NCBI GenBank assembly: GCA_023511585.1
Contig: JAIMBF010000026.1
Span: 1 to 33,766, forward strand
Direction: 5' to 3'
DNA length: 33,766 nucleotides
Source of the DNA: Terriglobia bacterium
GTDB lineage: Bacteria > Pseudomonadota > Alphaproteobacteria > Acetobacterales > Acetobacteraceae
Positions 1-9,322 of this stretch are shown here, one piece after another; positions within the stretch are counted from its first letter, which is position 1; each line of letters opens with the position of its first letter. A program made the translations under genes and the position numbers. The notes under the pieces are model-generated. The model was not told the DNA's origin. It saw nothing but the letters and a program-made list of their open reading frames with translations, and searched no databases.

Positions 1-766
1 GCGGCCGCACCCCCGCGATCTCGGCGATTTCTTTAAAGAGGTCGGCGAGGGCGTAATTTTCGCCGCCAAGAATGTAGTGTTCACCAACCCGCCCGCGCTC
101 GAGCGCGAGCAGATGGCCGAACGCTACATCGTCCACATGGACGATATTCAGCCCGGTATCGAGATAGCCGGGCATGCGCCCGGCGGCAGCATCGAGGATC
201 ATTTTTCCGGTGGGTGTAGGCTTCAGGTCACGCGGCCCGACGGGCGTGGACGGGTTAACGATCACCGCCGGCAACCCGCGGCTGCGCACCATTTCCAGCA
301 CCGCTTGCTCGGCAAGATATTTGGAACGCTTGTAAGGGCCGATCAGAACCGATTCCTTGACCGGGGTCGTTTCATCGGCGGGCGAACCGTCTTCGGTGAG
401 GCCCAAAGCGGCAACCGAGGAGCAATGCACAACCCGCTCCACCCCGGCCACCAGCGCGGCCTCCATCACATTCTTTGTCCCTTCGACGTTCGTGCGCATC
501 ATTTCGGCGGGATCCGGCACCCAAAGCCGATAGTCCGCGGCAATGTGGAACACATAGCGGCAGCCGGAGACGGCGCGGGCAAGGGCGGTTTGGTCCGCCA
601 GATCGCCCTCTACCAGCTCAAGCGAAAGACCGGCAAGATTGCGCTGATCGCTGCCTTTACGGACAAGCGCGCGGACCGGATAGCCTTGCGCGAGCAGCGC
701 GCGGACGACGGCGGAGCCTACAAAGCCGGTGGCTCCGGTCACCAGTGAGAGACGCGAGACTTGCAT
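1..766 (-). CDS. hpnA: Hopanoid-associated sugar epimerase HpnA (3' end beyond window)
   Basis: This is an extended short-chain dehydrogenase/epimerase. The protein begins MQVSRLSLVTGATGFVGSAV, and the TGATGFVGS stretch is the NAD(P)-binding Rossmann glycine motif. It continues with the adenine-side acid region (VEGDLAD), a Ser-rich strand (VVHCSSVAALG) and the catalytic Tyr/Lys pair in GPYKRSKYLAEQ, close to the canonical YxxxK. It ends for us at about residue 255 of a usual 330 or so. The family is linked to hopanoid (bacteriohopanepolyol side-chain) metabolism, although the exact reaction is not settled. The ATG at 766 is chosen because the upstream ATG is in another frame and soon hits a stop. 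A weak AAAGGTGG lies upstream. The divergent neighbour hpnL supports the hopanoid assignment. Confidence 0.88.
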   Translation of the reverse strand, partial: MQVSRLSLVTGATGFVGSAVVRALLAQGYPVRALVRKGSDQRNLAGLSLELVEGDLADQTALARAVSGCRYVFHIAADYRLWVPDPAEMMRTNVEGTKNVMEAALVAGVERVVHCSSVAALGLTEDGSPADETTPVKESVLIGPYKRSKYLAEQAVLEMVRSRGLPAVIVNPSTPVGPRDLKPTPTGKMILDAAAGRMPGYLDTGLNIVHVDDVAFGHLLALERGRVGEHYILGGENYALADLFKEIAEIAGVRP

Positions 767-801
767 CTTGCCATGCCACCTTTAGACCGTGTTCCACATG
801 A

Positions 802-829
802 TTTATAAACCAATTGAAGGCTTCCTCAA
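802..829 (-). promoter_or_regulatory. Candidate sigma70-type promoter for hpnA
   Basis: On the minus strand, TTGAGG (824-829) is followed after 16 nt by TATAAA (802-807), about 36 nt upstream of the hpnA start codon. The 108-bp gap to the divergent hpnL is AT-richer than its surroundings. This is sequence resemblance only. Confidence 0.35.
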
Positions 830-874
830 ATCGCTTGCATCATGTAACGGGGTGCGACGGGAAACGGTTCTGGT

Positions 875-1876
875 TTGGGTGATTCGTTGAAACGTATTTC
901 TTGGTGTCTCGCACTGGCCGGTCTGGCGCTGGCGACGGCGCTGATCGGCTGGTTCGGCGCGGCCAACGTGGCAGAGGCGGTTTTGTCCGCCGGCTGGAGC
1001 GGGTTTGGTCTGCTGCTCGGCTGGCAGGCTTTGCTCTTCGGGCTTTTGGCGGCGGCCTGGATGGCGTTGATGCCTTCGGGCCTAGCCCCGTACGGGGCAT
1101 TCGCCTGGTCGCGCATGGTGCGGGATGCCGTCGGCAACTGTCTGCCGTTTTCCCATATGGCCGGAGTCGTGGCCGGAACACGCGCTCTTGCCGTGCAAGG
1201 CGTGCGCTGGCCGATGGCCGCGGCCGGAGGAATTGTGGATGCCACTTCCGAATTTGTCGCCCAGATTGCCTTTGTCTTGGTCGGTCTGGTTGCGCTGCTG
1301 CGGCATGCGCCGGGCTCGGGCCTTGTGGCGCCGCTCGGGATGAGTTTGCTGGTCGCTGCCGTCGTTGCCGGGGGAATTGTCTGGCTCCAGCAGGGCACCT
1401 TCTCGATATTCGAGAGGCTTGCCCGGCGCATTGCCGCTCCGTGGTTGGCTGATGCTTCGGCCTATGTGCAAGCGGTGCAGGGCGAGCTGACCCGCCTTTA
1501 CGAAAGCCGGATCCGGCTTGGACTGGGCGTTGGATTGCATCTCCTCGGCTGGATTGCTGGAGGCATCGGCACCTGGATCGCCTTCCAGTTGCTCGGGGCA
1601 GAGGTGGGATTGAATGACGCGCTCGCGATCGAGGCGCTGACCCATCTGGCGCTTTCCGCCGCGGTGCTCGTGCCCAGCGGGGCAGGGGTGCAAGAGGCTG
1701 CGTATGCCAGCTTGGGCGCGATCTTCGGCGTTCCTGCAGAGCTTTCGCTGGGCGTTTCGCTGCTCCGCCGCGCGCGCGATCTCGCCGTCGGTATTCCCAT
1801 TTTGCTGATTTGGCAGGGAACCGAGGCGCGGCGCGCAACTTTCACCGAGCGTGCGACGCTGGAATTGCGGGACTGA
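875..1876 (+). CDS. hpnL: HpnL-like hopanoid-associated integral membrane protein (LPG synthase TM family)
   Basis: This 333-residue polytopic membrane protein consists almost entirely of hydrophobic segments broken by short loops. It resembles the transmembrane half of lysylphosphatidylglycerol synthases. The conserved motif PSGAGVQE (residues about 267-274) near the C-terminus is typical of HpnL proteins encoded with hopanoid genes, and hpnA is divergent next door. Its molecular job is not established; a role in handling or transporting hopanoids or lipids is an inference from the family context. The only plausible start in frame ahead of the first membrane segment is TTG at 875 (or TTG at 887). 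The in-frame ATG at 842 is followed at once by a stop. The preceding GGGAAACGG is a modest ribosome site. Confidence 0.78.
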   Translation: MGDSLKRISWCLALAGLALATALIGWFGAANVAEAVLSAGWSGFGLLLGWQALLFGLLAAAWMALMPSGLAPYGAFAWSRMVRDAVGNCLPFSHMAGVVAGTRALAVQGVRWPMAAAGGIVDATSEFVAQIAFVLVGLVALLRHAPGSGLVAPLGMSLLVAAVVAGGIVWLQQGTFSIFERLARRIAAPWLADASAYVQAVQGELTRLYESRIRLGLGVGLHLLGWIAGGIGTWIAFQLLGAEVGLNDALAIEALTHLALSAAVLVPSGAGVQEAAYASLGAIFGVPAELSLGVSLLRRARDLAVGIPILLIWQGTEARRATFTERATLELRD

Positions 1877-1887
1877 TCTGAGCCCGG

Positions 1888-1921
1888 ATCGGGTAAAAGA
1901 GCATATCGGGTAAAAGAGCAT
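1888..1921. repeat. Perfect tandem 17-bp repeat (2 copies) between hpnL and murJ
   Basis: The unit atcgggtaaaagagcat occurs at 1888-1904 and again at 1905-1921. A degenerate third A/G-rich copy (aaaggagcaaaagagg) runs toward the murJ ribosome site. It lies in the 71-bp gap between hpnL and murJ. No function is evident; replication slippage would produce such a structure. Confidence 0.9.
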
Positions 1922-1947
1922 AAAGGAGCAAAAGAGGCGAAGGGCGC

Positions 1948-3525
1948 ATGCTTCGAGGCATCGTCACCGTCGGCGGCTGGACCATGGTAAGCCGGGTGCT
2001 GGGCTTTCTGCGCGATATTCTGATCGCACAGGAGCTGGGCACGGGCGTGGTGGCCGATGCGTTTTTCGTCGCCCTCAAGCTTCCTAATCTGTTCCGCCGC
2101 TTGTTCGGCGAAGGCGCATTCAATGCCGCTTTTGTGCCGGCCTTTGCCGGAACCCTTGCCGCCGAGGGCCGGCCGGCGGCGCTGAAGCTTGCCGGCGAGA
2201 TGGCTGCGGTGATGACGCTTTGGCTTGCGGCGCTCGCCGCGCTGGGGGTGGTGTTCATGCCTCAGCTGATGCTGGTGCTGGCGCCGGGGTTTGCCGCTTC
2301 CGCGGGGAAATTTGCGCTGACCGTCGAGCTGACCCGGATTACGTTTCCTTATTTGATGCTTATCTGCCTTGCCGCTTTGTTGGGCGGCGTGCTCAACGGG
2401 GCGGAGCGCTTCGCCGCTGCCGCGGCTGCGCCGGTGCTGTTCAATGTCTTCCTGATCGGTGCTTTGTTGGCCGGAACGCCCTTTCTTTCCTCGGCCGGAC
2501 ATGCCCTGGCTTGGGGGTTGCTGGCTTCGGGCATTGCGCAAATTGTCCTGCTGGCATGGGCTTGCCGGCGCGCCGGAGTGGCCTTTCGGGTGCCTCTGCC
2601 ACGTCTTTCTCTGCCCGTAAGGGCCGTGCTGCGACGGATGGGGCCTGGCTTCATCGGCGCCGGCGTGACGCAGCTGAATGTCGCCGTCGATACGATTATC
2701 GCGAGCCTGTTGCCCGCCGGCACGGTCTCCGTGCTCTATTATGCCGATCGCGTGGATCAACTGCCGCTCGGCGTGATCGGGGCAGCGGTGGGGACGGCGA
2801 TTTTGCCGCTGCTTTCCCGCCAAGTGCGCACGGGAGAGGAGCGGGAGGCGCTTCGCACCTTGAACCGCGGTATTGAATATGCCCTCGCGCTGACCCTGCC
2901 CGCAGCCTTGGCACTGATGGTTTTGGCGCATCCGGTGATGCGCGTGCTCTTTGCCCACGGGGCGTTCGATGAGGCCGCAGCCGAACGCAGCGCAGAGGCG
3001 CTGATGGCCTATGCCGTGGGCCTGCCGGCCTATGTTTTGGCAAAAGTCCTCGCGCCGGGCTTCTTTGCCCGCAACGATACCAAAACGCCGGTGAAAATCG
3101 GCTTGGCGATGGTGGCGCTGAACCTTGCCTTGAACTTGGCCTTTATGCGCCCGCTTCAGCATATCGGCCCGGCGTTGGCCACAAGCCTTGCGGCTATCGG
3201 TAATGTCTGCTTGCTGGGCGGCCTGCTCGCCCGGCGGGGGCATTTCCATCTCGATCGCGCGTTGGCCGGCCGGGCTTTGCGTATGCTGGGGGCGGCTTTG
3301 GTGATGGCGGCGGTCTTGGTGGCAGGGCAGGATGCGCAAAATGTGCTGCTCGGCGCGATCGGCGGTAAACTTGTCTGGCAAGCCATGGCTCTAGCGGCGT
3401 TGGTCGGGCTTGGCCTGCTCGCCTATGGTGCCGCTGGGCACCTGCTCGGCGCGTTCGATATGGCCGAAGTGAGGCGGATGCTGCGCCCGCGCTCGGTTCG
3501 GCTCATCACCACCCCACCGGCTTGA
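1948..3525 (+). CDS. murJ: Lipid II flippase MurJ
   Basis: MurJ moves lipid II, the undecaprenyl-linked peptidoglycan precursor, from the inner to the outer face of the cytoplasmic membrane. The 525-residue protein has the normal length and many hydrophobic helices. Its N-terminus, GWTMVSRVLGFLRDILIA, is characteristic of the MviN/MurJ family. It is followed by LPNLFRRLFGEGAFNAAFVP, the conserved basic/aromatic segment around residues 45-62. The start at 1948 gives the standard family N-terminus and is preceded by an A/G-rich stretch (GGCGAAGGG). It follows hpnL on the same strand and precedes trpS with a gap of about 50 bp, so co-transcription is possible. Confidence 0.96.
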   Translation: MLRGIVTVGGWTMVSRVLGFLRDILIAQELGTGVVADAFFVALKLPNLFRRLFGEGAFNAAFVPAFAGTLAAEGRPAALKLAGEMAAVMTLWLAALAALGVVFMPQLMLVLAPGFAASAGKFALTVELTRITFPYLMLICLAALLGGVLNGAERFAAAAAAPVLFNVFLIGALLAGTPFLSSAGHALAWGLLASGIAQIVLLAWACRRAGVAFRVPLPRLSLPVRAVLRRMGPGFIGAGVTQLNVAVDTIIASLLPAGTVSVLYYADRVDQLPLGVIGAAVGTAILPLLSRQVRTGEEREALRTLNRGIEYALALTLPAALALMVLAHPVMRVLFAHGAFDEAAAERSAEALMAYAVGLPAYVLAKVLAPGFFARNDTKTPVKIGLAMVALNLALNLAFMRPLQHIGPALATSLAAIGNVCLLGGLLARRGHFHLDRALAGRALRMLGAALVMAAVLVAGQDAQNVLLGAIGGKLVWQAMALAALVGLGLLAYGAAGHLLGAFDMAEVRRMLRPRSVRLITTPPA

Positions 3526-3578
3526 CCGGAGCGGCGGAAGGCTCAAAAACACCAGGCGCTTTGTTTGGGTGAGTGAGC

Positions 3579-4577
3579 ATGCAACGGATTTTTTCTGGCA
3601 TTCAACCTTCCGGTATCCCGACCCTTGGCAATTATCTTGGGGCCATCCGCAATTGGGTGAAACTGCAGGACGACCACGAATGCATCTACTGCGTCGTGGA
3701 CATGCATGCGATTACCGTTTGGCAAGACCCGAAACTGCTTCCGATTCAAACCCGAGAACTGGCGGCAAGCATTATCGCCTGCGGGATCGATCCCAAGCGC
3801 AGCATCCTCTTTCACCAAAGTGCAGTGCGCGCGCACGCGCAACTTGCCTGGATTTTCAACTGCGTTGCCCGCTTCGGCTGGCTTGCCCGCATGACGCAGT
3901 TCAAAGACAAAGCCGGCAAAGACCGCGAAAATGCTTCTGCCGGGCTGTTTGTCTATCCGAACCTGATGGCGGCGGATATTTTGGCCTATCACGCAACACG
4001 CGTGCCGGTGGGTGAGGATCAGCGCCAGCACCTGGAGCTAGCCAACGACATCGCGCAAAAGTTTAACCATGATTACGGCGTCAATTTCTTCCCGCCCATC
4101 GAGGCCCTGATTCTAGGGCCGGCCGCGCGGGTGATGAGCCTTCGGGACGGGACGAAAAAAATGTCGAAATCCGATCCCTCGGACCAAAGCCGCATCAATC
4201 TCAACGATGATCCGGATACGATTGCTCTGAAACTCCGGCGTGCGAAGACAGACCCGCTGCCGCTGCCAAGCGAGCCCGAAGGCCTGGAAAAGCGCCCCGA
4301 AGCGCGCAACCTCGTCGGAATTTACGCCGCTTTGGCCGATCTCGATGTGGCCGACGTCCTGCGCGAATACGGCGGGGCCGGTTTTTCCCGTTTCAAAGAG
4401 GCGCTGGCCGAGCTGATGATTGCCAAGCTTGCGCCGATTGCCGCCGAAACCCGTCGGCTCTTGGCGGATCCTGCAACCATCGATGCCATTTTGCGCGAAG
4501 GGGCGGCACGGGCCGCCGCGATTGCAGACCCGATTGTCGCCGAGGCGGAGCGCCTTGTCGGCTTTCTGCGCGCCTGA
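3579..4577 (+). CDS. trpS: Tryptophanyl-tRNA synthetase
   Basis: This class I aminoacyl-tRNA synthetase charges tRNA-Trp. The N-terminus [20 protein letters not shown] contains the family's QPSG and the TLGNY version of the HIGH signature. The KMSKS signature is present exactly (residues 194-198). The length of 332 residues matches bacterial TrpS. A GTG at 3573 would add two residues, but the ATG at 3579 gives the usual family N-terminus. It sits downstream of murJ and its stop lies 11 nt before the next start, suggesting one transcription unit. No missing motifs were seen. Confidence 0.96.
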   Translation: MQRIFSGIQPSGIPTLGNYLGAIRNWVKLQDDHECIYCVVDMHAITVWQDPKLLPIQTRELAASIIACGIDPKRSILFHQSAVRAHAQLAWIFNCVARFGWLARMTQFKDKAGKDRENASAGLFVYPNLMAADILAYHATRVPVGEDQRQHLELANDIAQKFNHDYGVNFFPPIEALILGPAARVMSLRDGTKKMSKSDPSDQSRINLNDDPDTIALKLRRAKTDPLPLPSEPEGLEKRPEARNLVGIYAALADLDVADVLREYGGAGFSRFKEALAELMIAKLAPIAAETRRLLADPATIDAILREGAARAAAIADPIVAEAERLVGFLRA

Positions 4578-4588
4578 CCGGTTTGCTG

Positions 4589-5146
4589 ATGATTCTGCTG
4601 CGTCACGGCCAGAGCGAATTCAACCTCCATTTCACGGAAACACGGCGCGACCCGGGCATTCATGATGCCAAACTGACGCCGCTCGGCCACGAACAGGCAG
4701 AGGCGGCAGCGCTGGCGCTCAAGGCCTTCCCGATCAAACGCATTATTTGTTCGCCCTATACGCGGGCGCTGCAGACGGCAGCCCCGATTGCCCGCGCGCT
4801 TGGCGCAAAGGTGATCGTGAACCCGATTGTACGCGAACGCTTTGCGTTTGCCTGCGATGTCGGCACGCCGCGCACCGAACTTGCTGCGGCTTGGCCGGAG
4901 CATGACTTTTCGCACTTGGACGAGATCTGGTGGCCGCCGATGGAGGAATCGGCCGAATCCGTCCGCGCTCGCGCTGAAGTTTTTCGTGCCGAGATGGCCG
5001 CGCTCCCCGACTGGTCAGACACGCTGGTGATCACGCATTGGGGCTTTATTCTGGCGCTGACCGGCGAGCGCATCTTAAACGGCCATTGGGTGTTCTGCGA
5101 CCCGACCTTGCCGGCCCCGAGCGAGATTTCCTGGCCGAGCCTTTAG
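4589..5146 (+). CDS. Histidine phosphatase family protein (phosphoglycerate mutase-like)
   Basis: This is a roughly 185-residue member of the branched histidine phosphatase superfamily. The catalytic RHG motif is at the N-terminus (MILLRHGQSEFN) and the partner motif SPYTRALQTA follows. The second catalytic His lies in VITHWGFILAL. The substrate cannot be told from sequence; members act on phosphosugars, phosphoproteins or alpha-ribazole phosphate. A TTG at 4583 would add two residues, and the ATG at 4589 is preferred because it brings the family's first strand to the start. It follows trpS by 11 nt, so translational coupling is likely. Confidence 0.85.
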   Translation: MILLRHGQSEFNLHFTETRRDPGIHDAKLTPLGHEQAEAAALALKAFPIKRIICSPYTRALQTAAPIARALGAKVIVNPIVRERFAFACDVGTPRTELAAAWPEHDFSHLDEIWWPPMEESAESVRARAEVFRAEMAALPDWSDTLVITHWGFILALTGERILNGHWVFCDPTLPAPSEISWPSL

Positions 5147-5274
5147 GATGAGGAATTCAGCGGCCGACCGGCGTGCGCTTCTTTCGCGTTGCCTGCCTCT
5201 GGCATTGCAGCGTTATGCGTGGTAGGCAGCCGCATCGTCCCGCTGGCGAGTGCCGAAACCAAGGAGCAACGGTT

Positions 5275-5817
5275 ATGTCGCAAACCACCCAGCCGCCTTT
5301 TCCAGGTGGCCAACCCCAAATGCCGCCGCTTTTGGTGAATGGCCAGTTCGTGAAAGACCTCTCTTTCGAGGTTCCCGGTGCCCCGCAAATTTATGCCAAT
5401 TTGCGCGGAACACCGCAGGTGAACGTGAATCTCGACGTTCAGGTGCAGCCGCTTTCGCAGACACCGCGAGTCTACGAGGTCGGGATTGCGGTCCGGGTGG
5501 AAGCGCGCGAGCCTTCTCAAAGCCAAAACGGCGAGCCGCCTCAGCCGGCGGCTGAGGCACGGGTCGTCTTCATTGCCGAATTTATCTATGCCGGCGTGTT
5601 CACGCTGAACAATGTGCCGGACAATATGGTGGAACCGATTTTGATGGTGGAGTGCCCGCGGCTTCTGTTCCCCTACGCCCGCAATTTACTTGCGGATATT
5701 ACGCGCGAGGGTGGTTTTCCGCCTTTGGTTCTCCAGCCGGTGGATTTCGTGGCGCTCTGGCAGATGCGGCGCGCCCAGGCAGCCGAGGCTACCGCCGGCC
5801 CGGTCGCGCATGCTTGA
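5275..5817 (+). CDS. secB: Protein-export chaperone SecB
   Basis: SecB holds secretory precursors unfolded in the cytoplasm and delivers them to SecA. The 180-residue protein contains the family segments LLVNGQFVKDLSFEVPGAPQ, VNVNLDVQVQPL and VYEVGIAVRVEA. It also has the C-terminal block VECPRLLFPYARNLLADITREGG, interrupted here only for length, followed by PPLVLQPVDFVALW. The frame is open further upstream, but the ATG at 5275 has a good AAGGAG eight nucleotides before it and gives the usual N-terminus (short Gln/Pro-rich tail, then the conserved core). The N-terminal tail and an inserted Gln/Pro-rich loop (about residues 80-92) are slightly longer than in E. coli. It converges on the bactofilin gene with only 6 bp between stops. 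Confidence 0.95.
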   Translation: MSQTTQPPFPGGQPQMPPLLVNGQFVKDLSFEVPGAPQIYANLRGTPQVNVNLDVQVQPLSQTPRVYEVGIAVRVEAREPSQSQNGEPPQPAAEARVVFIAEFIYAGVFTLNNVPDNMVEPILMVECPRLLFPYARNLLADITREGGFPPLVLQPVDFVALWQMRRAQAAEATAGPVAHA

Positions 5818-5823
5818 GGGTTT

Positions 5824-6516
5824 TTAGCCCGCCGGTTCGGTAACCGGCTGAACGGGGGTGGGCTTGCTGGGTTCGCTCAGCATTTCCATCTGGCCGCTGA
5901 TCTGACCGCCGTCTTCAACCTGGAGACGGCGGTAGCGCGTTACCCCTTTCAGCCGACCGGAGGCGCGCACGGACAAATTTTCTTTGGCGGTGAGCGTGCC
6001 ATCCATGGTGCCGGCAATCTCCGCATCATCCACCGTGATCTCGCCCCTTACCAGCCCGCCGGCAGCAATCAGCAGGCTTGTGGCCTGGATCATATTCGCT
6101 TCCAGCGTGCCTTCCACTACCAACCGCTCGGCATCTTGCACCGAACCCTGCACGCTGATCCCCCTTCCCACCACGAGCGTGCGGACCTCTCCGGGCTCCT
6201 TGCTCGGAAAGCGCGCTGCGGGGGTCCCGGCGGCCCGTGCGGCGGAATTGGCTCCGGGCGCGGGGGTTGAGGCTAGCGGCGGCCTTACGCCGACCGGCGT
6301 TTCTTTTCCGGGCACGGGGCGGTAGGGCGGAACTCCCAGACCGCCGTCCGACCCTTGGGGACTGCCGGAATGGGACGAACTTCCCCCGCGTGCGGGACGA
6401 AACGCAGCCATTTGCTGAGAGCCGGGGTCGCTCGGAACATCGACATCCAAAGCGTGGGCCTCATCCGCTACGGACTCCGAGCGGCGCGGCTCATCGTTTT
6501 TGTGGCGCTTGAACAC
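5824..6516 (-). CDS. Bactofilin (polymer-forming cytoskeletal protein)
   Basis: Bactofilins form nucleotide-independent filaments that act as membrane-associated scaffolds for cell-wall enzymes or stalk and polarity functions. The central part (about 100 residues, from TLVVGRGISVQGSVQDAERL to LKGVTRYRRLQVEDGGQISG) shows the regular hydrophobic/Gly spacing of the right-handed beta-helix bactofilin domain. It is flanked by a long disordered Ser/Pro/Gly-rich N-terminal tail and a short Pro-rich C-terminus. I choose the GTG at 6516, which gives MFKRHKND, typical of bactofilin starts, and has GGAG seven nucleotides upstream. An ATG at 6555 would add 13 residues but lacks a good ribosome site. Its stop faces secB. 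Confidence 0.88.
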   Translation of the reverse strand: MFKRHKNDEPRRSESVADEAHALDVDVPSDPGSQQMAAFRPARGGSSSHSGSPQGSDGGLGVPPYRPVPGKETPVGVRPPLASTPAPGANSAARAAGTPAARFPSKEPGEVRTLVVGRGISVQGSVQDAERLVVEGTLEANMIQATSLLIAAGGLVRGEITVDDAEIAGTMDGTLTAKENLSVRASGRLKGVTRYRRLQVEDGGQISGQMEMLSEPSKPTPVQPVTEPAG

Positions 6517-6692
6517 TGTTCTACTCCGTCCACCTTTTGGGTTCCAACGTGCCATTGGCCTATCACGGACGGATGGGGAGGAAAACCCGTTTTCCGCATG
6601 CCGAGGAAAACGATTGAGAAATCATCGCGATTGCCGAAAGCGGCGAGGAGTGATAGGGCAAGCGCAGAGAAAATAGTGTTGAGCGTTTTGCT

Positions 6693-7682
6693 GTGACCGA
6701 TTCCCCTCGTTTCGATATTCTTGGCATTGGTAATGCGATCGTGGACATCGTTGCCCCGGCGGACGACGCATTTCTTTCCAAACATGATATGCGCAAGGGC
6801 GCGATGATGCTGATCGATCGCGAACGCGCGGAACATCTTAGTGAAAAGATCCCCCCGGGGCAGATGAGCAGCGGCGGGTCGGCAGCCAACACGTGTGCGG
6901 CGGCTGCGAGCCTCGGTGCGCGGGTGGCTTTTTCCGGCAAAGTGGCCGAGGATACCCTCGGCAGGACGTTTCGGCAGGACATCACTGATGCCGGCGTTTA
7001 TTTCCCCACCCCGCCCTTGGTGAACGGAGCACCCACGGCGCGCTGTATCATCCTCGTGACCCCCGAGGGGCAGCGCACCATGAACACTTACCTCGGCGCA
7101 TGCGTGACGTTTAGTGTTGAGGATCTGGATCCGGAGCTGATTGCCGATTCGGCCGTGACGTATCTGGAGGGGTATTTGTTCGACCCTCCTGCCGCACAGA
7201 CGGCCTTTCATCATGCCGCGCAAATCGCCCGTGCCGCCGGACGGCGGATTGCGCTTTCGCTTTCAGACCCGTTTTGCGTCAGCCGACATCGCGCAGCATT
7301 TCGCGAGCTTGTGCGGCGGGTTGACATTCTTTTCGCCAACGAAGCGGAAGTATGCAGCCTCTACGAGTGCAATACCCTGGAAGAAGCGGCGGAATTGGTG
7401 GCAGAAGAGGTCCCGCTCGCGGCGCTGACGCAAAGTGAGGCGGGCAGTCTGATCTGTCAGGGCCGCGAGCGCGTGCGCGTGGCGGCCGAGCCGACGGAGG
7501 TGGTTGATACTACCGGGGCGGGCGATGCCTATGCCGCGGGCTTTCTCGTCGGCCTCTCACAAGGGCTTTCGCTTTACCAATGCGGCCGGCTAGGCAGTTT
7601 GGTTGCCGCCGAGGTCATCAGCCATTACGGCGCACGCCCGCTTCGGAATCTGAGCGGATATCGGGAGCTGGTCGCCGGGTAG
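6693..7682 (+). CDS. Adenosine kinase-like PfkB family carbohydrate/nucleoside kinase
   Basis: This 329-residue PfkB-family kinase is of the alphaproteobacterial adenosine kinase type, which phosphorylates adenosine (or a related ribosyl substrate) with ATP. The N-terminal substrate motif is present (GIGNAIVDIVA, then SSGGSAANTCAAAASLGA). The C-terminal anion-hole and catalytic-base signature DTTGAGDAYAAGFL lies at residues 272-285. The start is a GTG at 6693; no closer ATG precedes the conserved first strand. The substrate is inferred from the family and not proven. It is divergent from bactofilin and convergent with trpB2. Confidence 0.86.
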   Translation: MTDSPRFDILGIGNAIVDIVAPADDAFLSKHDMRKGAMMLIDRERAEHLSEKIPPGQMSSGGSAANTCAAAASLGARVAFSGKVAEDTLGRTFRQDITDAGVYFPTPPLVNGAPTARCIILVTPEGQRTMNTYLGACVTFSVEDLDPELIADSAVTYLEGYLFDPPAAQTAFHHAAQIARAAGRRIALSLSDPFCVSRHRAAFRELVRRVDILFANEAEVCSLYECNTLEEAAELVAEEVPLAALTQSEAGSLICQGRERVRVAAEPTEVVDTTGAGDAYAAGFLVGLSQGLSLYQCGRLGSLVAAEVISHYGARPLRNLSGYRELVAG

Positions 7683-7963
7683 CCGCCCGAGAGGGGCTTT
7701 CGTTGCCGGCGAAGCCATTTGCGGCTTTCGCACCAACGCCATTCGTGAGGGCCGAAAGCTGCCGAATCGCGCATTTACGAAGCGCGTTTGGTTTGCTCTT
7801 TCCTTCCTTGCAAAGCCGAAATCAACGAACGGCCCGGAGTGACCTTATTTTCCGACAACGGCATGCCGTTTGCGCGTAGACCCGCAACCACAACGTGCCG
7901 CTCGGGCAACGCTGTTCAAACCGTCGCGGCCGGGACTTCAAATCTTCGCGAAATCTTCGCGCG
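7683..7963. other. Intergenic gap between convergent genes with 11-bp tandem repeat
   Basis: These 281 bases separate the convergent kinase and trpB2 genes. The unit aaatcttcgcg occurs twice in perfect tandem at 7940-7950 and 7951-7961, just past the trpB2 stop. A GGCTTTCG / CGAAGCC imperfect hairpin lies just after the kinase stop (about 7694-7715), without a clear T-run. I see no tRNA and no convincing gene. Confidence 0.6.
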
Positions 7964-9322
7964 CTATGCTGCCGGAAGCGCTGCGAGGGACTTGGCCAAC
8001 TCCGCTTCGTCGTAGTGGCGATCCTCGAGCTTACCGGCCAGGAAATCGATGTAGGCTTGCATGTCGAAATGGCCATGGCCGCACAGATTGAAGAGGATCG
8101 CGCGGGAGACGCCTTCCTTCTTGCAGCGCAGTGCCTCATCGATCGCGCCGCGGACGGCGTGCGTGGCCTCCGGCGCCGGAAGAATGCCCTCGGCCCGCGC
8201 AAATTGCACACCGGCTTCGAAACATGCCGTCTGTGTATAAGCGCGGGATTCTATCAAACCGAGTTCCTGCACCAGGCTGACCAAGGGGGCCATGCCGTGA
8301 TAGCGCAATCCGCCGGCATGAAAACCGGGCGGGATGAAGGTCGAACCCAAAGTGTGCATTTTCACCAACGGGGTGAGATGCGCGGTATCGCCGAAATCAT
8401 AGGCGTAACGGCCGCGGGTGAGGGTCGGGCAGGCTGCCGGTTCGCACGCAATCACCCGCACCTTGCGTTCGCCACGCAGTGCCGCACCGATAAAGGGAAA
8501 CGCGATACCGGCAAAATTGCTGCCCCCACCGGTGCAACCGATGACGATATCGGGGTAATCATTCGCAAGCTCGAACTGCGCGAGCGCCTCTTGGCCGATC
8601 ACGGTCTGATGCAAAAGCACGTGGTTCAGCACGCTGCCGAGCGCATACTTTGTATCGGCGTGCTGGGCGGCGACCTCCACCGCTTCGCTGATGGCAATGC
8701 CGAGACTGCCCGTCGAGTCCGGCGATGCGGCAAGAATTTGCCGACCGGCATTCGTTTCGGTGCTGGGGCTTGCCACGCACTGGGCGCCCCAGACTTCCAT
8801 GAGCGCCTTCCGGTAGGGTTTTTGGTCAAAGCTCACCCGCACCATGAAGACCTTGACCTCAAGCCCGAAAATTGCGCCCGCATAAGCAAGGGCGGAGCCC
8901 CATTGGCCGGCGCCGGTTTCCGTGGTGAGCCGGCGGACACCTTCCTGCTTGTTGTAAAAGGCCTGCGCCACTGCGGTGTTCGGCTTATGGCTGCCGGCCG
9001 GGCTTACCCCCTCATATTTGTAGTAAATGCGTGCGGGCGTATCGAGCGCGCGCTCCAACCGTCGCGCACGATAAAGCGGCGAAGGCCGCCACTGGCGATA
9101 GACGTCGCGGACCGGCTCCGGAATTTCGATGGAGCGCTCGGCAGAGACTTCCTGCTGAATGAGCGCCATGGGAAAGAGCGGCTCGAGATCGGCGGGCCCG
9201 ATCGGCTGATGCGTGGCCGGATGCAGGACCGGCTCGGGAGGTCGTGGCAGGTCCGCAACGATATTGTACCAGAACCGGGGGATTTGGGTTTCATCGAGGA
9301 CGTATTTTATTGTTTCTGACAC
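7964..9322 (-). CDS. TrpB2-type tryptophan synthase beta chain
   Basis: This 452-residue PLP enzyme is of the long TrpB2 branch, which converts indole and serine (or O-phosphoserine) to tryptophan without necessarily pairing with TrpA. The PLP lysine is K113 in GSHKPNTA. The ETGAGQWG loop and the phosphate-binding [11 protein letters not shown] follow. The extended N-terminus ([20 protein letters not shown]) and the lack of the short-form TrpB N-terminus separate it from TrpB1. Translation starts at GTG 9322, with AAGGA about eight nucleotides upstream. No trpA, trpF or other trp gene adjoins it, which fits a stand-alone indole-salvage role. It is divergent from the large glycosyltransferase. 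Confidence 0.92.
   Translation of the reverse strand: MSETIKYVLDETQIPRFWYNIVADLPRPPEPVLHPATHQPIGPADLEPLFPMALIQQEVSAERSIEIPEPVRDVYRQWRPSPLYRARRLERALDTPARIYYKYEGVSPAGSHKPNTAVAQAFYNKQEGVRRLTTETGAGQWGSALAYAGAIFGLEVKVFMVRVSFDQKPYRKALMEVWGAQCVASPSTETNAGRQILAASPDSTGSLGIAISEAVEVAAQHADTKYALGSVLNHVLLHQTVIGQEALAQFELANDYPDIVIGCTGGGSNFAGIAFPFIGAALRGERKVRVIACEPAACPTLTRGRYAYDFGDTAHLTPLVKMHTLGSTFIPPGFHAGGLRYHGMAPLVSLVQELGLIESRAYTQTACFEAGVQFARAEGILPAPEATHAVRGAIDEALRCKKEGVSRAILFNLCGHGHFDMQAYIDFLAGKLEDRHYDEAELAKSLAALPAA

Noticed and set aside
77-748. A 223-codon plus-strand open frame at the window start
   Set aside because: The minus strand encodes HpnA with a clear Rossmann motif through the same bases.
1498-3381. 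A 627-codon minus-strand open frame over murJ and the end of hpnL
   Set aside because: murJ on the plus strand is unmistakable by family motifs; the opposite frame is His/Gln/Arg-rich and lacks any recognisable domain, as expected of a GC-rich antisense shadow.
5831-5848. Hairpin GCCGGTT/AACCGGC between secB and bactofilin as a terminator
   Set aside because: It lies inside the bactofilin coding end, and the T-run is on the wrong side of the stem for the secB transcript.
7895-9319. A 474-codon plus-strand open frame opposite trpB2
   Set aside because: The minus strand encodes a full TrpB2 with the PLP lysine and phosphate loop; the plus-strand product shows no domain.
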